Shown: positions 61,892-64,000 of the stretch, piece by piece
How the letters are laid out: every line of letters begins with the position of its first letter
Numbering within the stretch: position 1 is the first letter of the stretch
Made by a program: the position numbers and the translations under genes
The notes under the pieces: generated by a model
What the model was told of the DNA's origin: nothing
What the model saw: only the letters and a program-made list of their open reading frames with translations
Database searches by the model: none
From: Mycolicibacterium sp. 018/SC-01/001
GTDB lineage: Bacteria > Actinomycetota > Actinomycetes > Mycobacteriales > Mycobacteriaceae
Direction: 5' to 3'
NCBI RefSeq assembly: GCF_007096635.1
Contig: NZ_VKAA01000009.1
Span: forward strand, 62,001 to 126,000
Length of the DNA: 64,000 nucleotides

Positions 61892-62590
61892 TCAGCCGAA
61901 ATTGGCCAGCGCGCCGTGGCTCACATGCAGGGTCTGGCCGGTGATGTGGCGGGCCGAGGGCGTGGTCAGGAACAACGCGAGCCGGGCGATCTCGGCGTCC
62001 ACCGTCGGCGAGGCCGTGCCGAGTCCCTCGTATCCGGGTTCGGCGCCACGCCCGATCGCGACGGCGTTGACGGTGATGCCGCGCACGCCGAAGTAGTGCG
62101 CCTGCCCGGCCGTCCAGGTCGATACGGCCGCCTTGACGGCAGCGGCCGCACCACCCTCCTGCTGCGCGTCGTCGATCACGGTCACGATCGAGCCGCCCGA
62201 CCTCAACTGGTCGCCGAGTGTCTGCACGGTCAGCACGGCGGAGAGCAGGCCCGCGTCGAAGATGCCGCGCCACTCGGCCGCACGATCGGCCAGGGTGTAG
62301 GCGCGCGGATCGCCGTCGGGGATGCGGGGGGCGGGCACGTTGATGACGGTGTCGATGTGCGCCGGGAGCTGCCGTGCGGCCGCGGCGATCGACGCGGGGT
62401 CGGTGGTGTCGACGACGACAGCGCCTGTCCCGAGACCTGCTCCGAGGTCCGTCTCGAGTTCTTTGGCCAGCAGCTCGACGTCGTCGGCGCGCCGGCCGGC
62501 GACGATGACTCGGTGTCCGGCGGCACTGAAGTTCTCGGCGATGATGCGGCCCCGGTCGGTGTCGCATCCCGTGATCAGCACGTCCATCAT
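61892..62590 (-). CDS. SDR-family protein with degenerate motifs (Rv1856c-like)
   Basis: 232 residues. The overall SDR fold is visible (DVLITGCDTDRGRIIAENFSAAGHRVIVAGRR, VINVPAPRIPDGD, GITVNAVAIGRGAEP), but TGxxxGxG is altered to TGCDTDRGR and YxxxK reads YFGVR, so the catalytic Lys is Arg. It may be a weak or non-catalytic member. Same position and strand as Rv1856c. Confidence 0.85.
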   Translation of the reverse strand: MMDVLITGCDTDRGRIIAENFSAAGHRVIVAGRRADDVELLAKELETDLGAGLGTGAVVVDTTDPASIAAAARQLPAHIDTVINVPAPRIPDGDPRAYTLADRAAEWRGIFDAGLLSAVLTVQTLGDQLRSGGSIVTVIDDAQQEGGAAAAVKAAVSTWTAGQAHYFGVRGITVNAVAIGRGAEPGYEGLGTASPTVDAEIARLALFLTTPSARHITGQTLHVSHGALANFG

Positions 62591-62904
62591 CGGCCTCCTG
62601 TTGTGTTCGGCGCTGAACCCCAGCGAGCCCCGCCCATGTTACTGGACGGTAGCTAGCCGTCGGTCGCCGACGCGCCCGCGTCGGTAACGGCGCGTCGCGG
62701 GCCTGCGATCACACTCATGAGCCCACGAGGGTCGCCCCTCGACGGCGTGCCGCAGTCTCTGCCACGCCCCGGGCTCTTTGTCGTGCCAGCAAACCGCTAA
62801 CAGGCTTCTGCCAGCCAGTTCAAGAGGATCAGCAATATCACAATTTGGCACATTCTCAGCTGCATGCGCTTGCGTCACGCGTGTAACACGGTAGTTTCTT
62901 CGGC
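62591..62904. promoter_or_regulatory. Divergent SDR-apa promoter region
   Basis: These 314 bases separate the divergent SDR and apa starts. No gene is visible. M. tuberculosis has modABC at this point; nothing of it remains here. TAGTTT at 62892-62897 fits a TANNNT -10 box just 7 bases before the apa ATG, so the apa mRNA may be leaderless. No Shine-Dalgarno sequence precedes apa. Confidence 0.5.
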
Positions 62905-63936
62905 ATGCGTGATCCAGCCAAGTCGTCACCCCGCCGGAAAGGCCTGCCGACGTCGATCGGGCTCGCCGCCATGACCGGCGCGACCGTCGCCGCGCTGACG
63001 CTGCCCGCCGTGGCGACAGCGCAGCCTGTGCCCACGCCACCGCCACCCGCGCCGGCGGCGCCGGGCGCACCCGCTCCGGCCGATCCCAACGCCCCGGTAC
63101 CACCTCCCGCGGCGCCGGCGCCTCCTGCGCCGCCCGCGGACCCCAACGCGCCGGCGCCGCCGCCAGCCGCGCCCGCGCCTCCCGCGGACCCCAACGCTCC
63201 GGTTCCGCCGGCCGACCCGAACGCCCCGGCACCTGCCCCGCCGCCCGCGCCCGAGCCGGGCCGCGTGGACAACGCCGCCGGCGGATTCAGCTACGTGGTG
63301 CCCGCCGGCTGGAAGGTGGCGGACGCTGCGCAGCTGTCGTACGGCCAGGCGCTGCTGAACAAGCTGCCCCCGGCCGGCTCCCCGCCGAACACGCCGGCGC
63401 CCAACGACACCAGCGTGCTGCTCGGCCGCCTCGACCTCAAACTGTTCGCCGGGGCCGAAACGGACAACACCAAGGCGGCCCAGCGTCTGGCCTCGGACAT
63501 GGGCGAGTTCTTCATGCCCTTCCCGGGAACCCGCATCAACCAGCAGACCGTTCCGCTCAACGCCAACGGCATGACGGGTGTCGCTGCGTCCTACGACGTC
63601 AAGTTCACCGACACGAACAAGCCGAACGGCCAGATCTGGGCCGGTGTGGTCGGCGCGCCGACGGCGCCGGGCACACCGCGCGGCCAACGGGCCCCCGAGC
63701 GGTGGTTCGTGGTCTGGCTCGGCACGGCGAACAATCCGATCCCGCAGGCCGAGGCCGTCACGTTGGCGAATTCGATCCGGCCCTGGACCCCGCCGCCCCC
63801 TCCGCCGCCGGCTCCGGTCGACCCGGCCGCTCCGCCGCCGCCTGCCGATCCGAATGCGCCGCCACCGCGGCCGGCCGTCGGCCAGCCGGTACCGGTCGAC
63901 CCGAACACCGCGCCGGGAATGTTGCCGCCGGCGTAG
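62905..63936 (+). CDS. apa: Alanine/proline-rich secreted antigen Apa (fibronectin-attachment protein)
   Basis: 343 residues. A signal peptide ([25 protein letters not shown]) is followed by a Pro/Ala-rich stretch with repeated ADPNAP units, a globular domain, and a second Pro-rich tail. The domain aligns with M. tuberculosis Apa (Rv1860): [52 protein letters not shown] and [14 protein letters not shown], the last parts containing fibronectin-attachment motifs. It is a secreted, surface-associated protein, glycosylated in M. tuberculosis. The gene is complete; 64 bases of spacer follow to the window end. Confidence 0.95.
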   Translation: MRDPAKSSPRRKGLPTSIGLAAMTGATVAALTLPAVATAQPVPTPPPPAPAAPGAPAPADPNAPVPPPAAPAPPAPPADPNAPAPPPAAPAPPADPNAPVPPADPNAPAPAPPPAPEPGRVDNAAGGFSYVVPAGWKVADAAQLSYGQALLNKLPPAGSPPNTPAPNDTSVLLGRLDLKLFAGAETDNTKAAQRLASDMGEFFMPFPGTRINQQTVPLNANGMTGVAASYDVKFTDTNKPNGQIWAGVVGAPTAPGTPRGQRAPERWFVVWLGTANNPIPQAEAVTLANSIRPWTPPPPPPPAPVDPAAPPPPADPNAPPPRPAVGQPVPVDPNTAPGMLPPA

Positions 63937-64000
63937 CGACGATCACCGTCTGATCGTGTCCGATCCTGTCGAGTAATCGTGACCTTTCCGGGCTATACCG

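Noticed and set aside
63001..63280. DNA repeat array in the Pro/Ala part of apa
   Set aside because: The ADPNAP-coding units are irregular and explained by the known Pro/Ala-rich composition of Apa; not a CRISPR or mobile repeat.

Overview
The window looks like chromosomal DNA from a mycobacterium (Mycobacterium sensu lato). The support is uniformly high GC, mycobacterium-specific families (PpsD/PpsE, DrrABC, PapA5, PE-PPE-domain hydrolases, GjpA-like proteins, Apa), many GTG/TTG starts, IdeR-type iron boxes, and a right half that follows the M. tuberculosis gene order Rv1836c-Rv1860 closely. No rRNA, tRNA, CRISPR array, transposase or integrase was seen.

Bases 1-12.3 kb hold the 3' end of a phthiocerol dimycocerosate-type lipid locus: the C-terminal part of ppsD, then ppsE, drrA, drrB, drrC and papA5. 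The genes are co-directional and tightly coupled. The usual followers mas, fadD28 and mmpL7 are absent here; papA5 instead meets a convergent methyltransferase gene.

Bases 12.3-36.8 kb are an accessory region without recognised regulators. It carries oxidative and lipolytic enzymes: two S-adenosylmethionine-dependent methyltransferases, a flavodoxin-like protein, a nitroreductase, a luciferase-like monooxygenase, an alpha/beta hydrolase, two paralogous FAD monooxygenases, a P450, a cutinase, three secreted PE-PPE hydrolases, an SDR, an AlkB-type alkane hydroxylase and a cyclooxygenase-like haem protein. It also holds two GjpA-like secreted proteins. Five secreted proteins share one architecture: signal peptide, globular domain, long low-complexity polar tail. 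A 1-kb AT-rich spacer separates two divergent PE-PPE genes. Together this suggests turnover of hydrophobic compounds at the cell envelope; that is inference.

Bases 36.8-64 kb are core mycobacterial sequence: an Rv1836c-like protein, glcB, a small hypothetical gene, a CNNM/CBS membrane protein pair, guaB1, gnd1, a BlaR-like M56 peptidase, blaI, a thioesterase, ureABCFGD, ndh, a luciferase-like monooxygenase, an SDR and apa. Compared with M. tuberculosis, modABC before apa is missing and a ferric-iron ABC transporter sits between the CNNM genes and guaB1. A cysteine-free FhuF-like gene sits next to blaI, and a luciferase-like gene is fused translationally to the end of the urease operon.

The most interesting signal is iron control. 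Three IdeR-like boxes lie at 44535, 52769 and 53553. The third lies inside a complete promoter followed by about 100 nt that ends in a perfect 12-bp hairpin. This is the syntenic position of the M. tuberculosis iron-sparing small RNA MrsI (ncRv11846).
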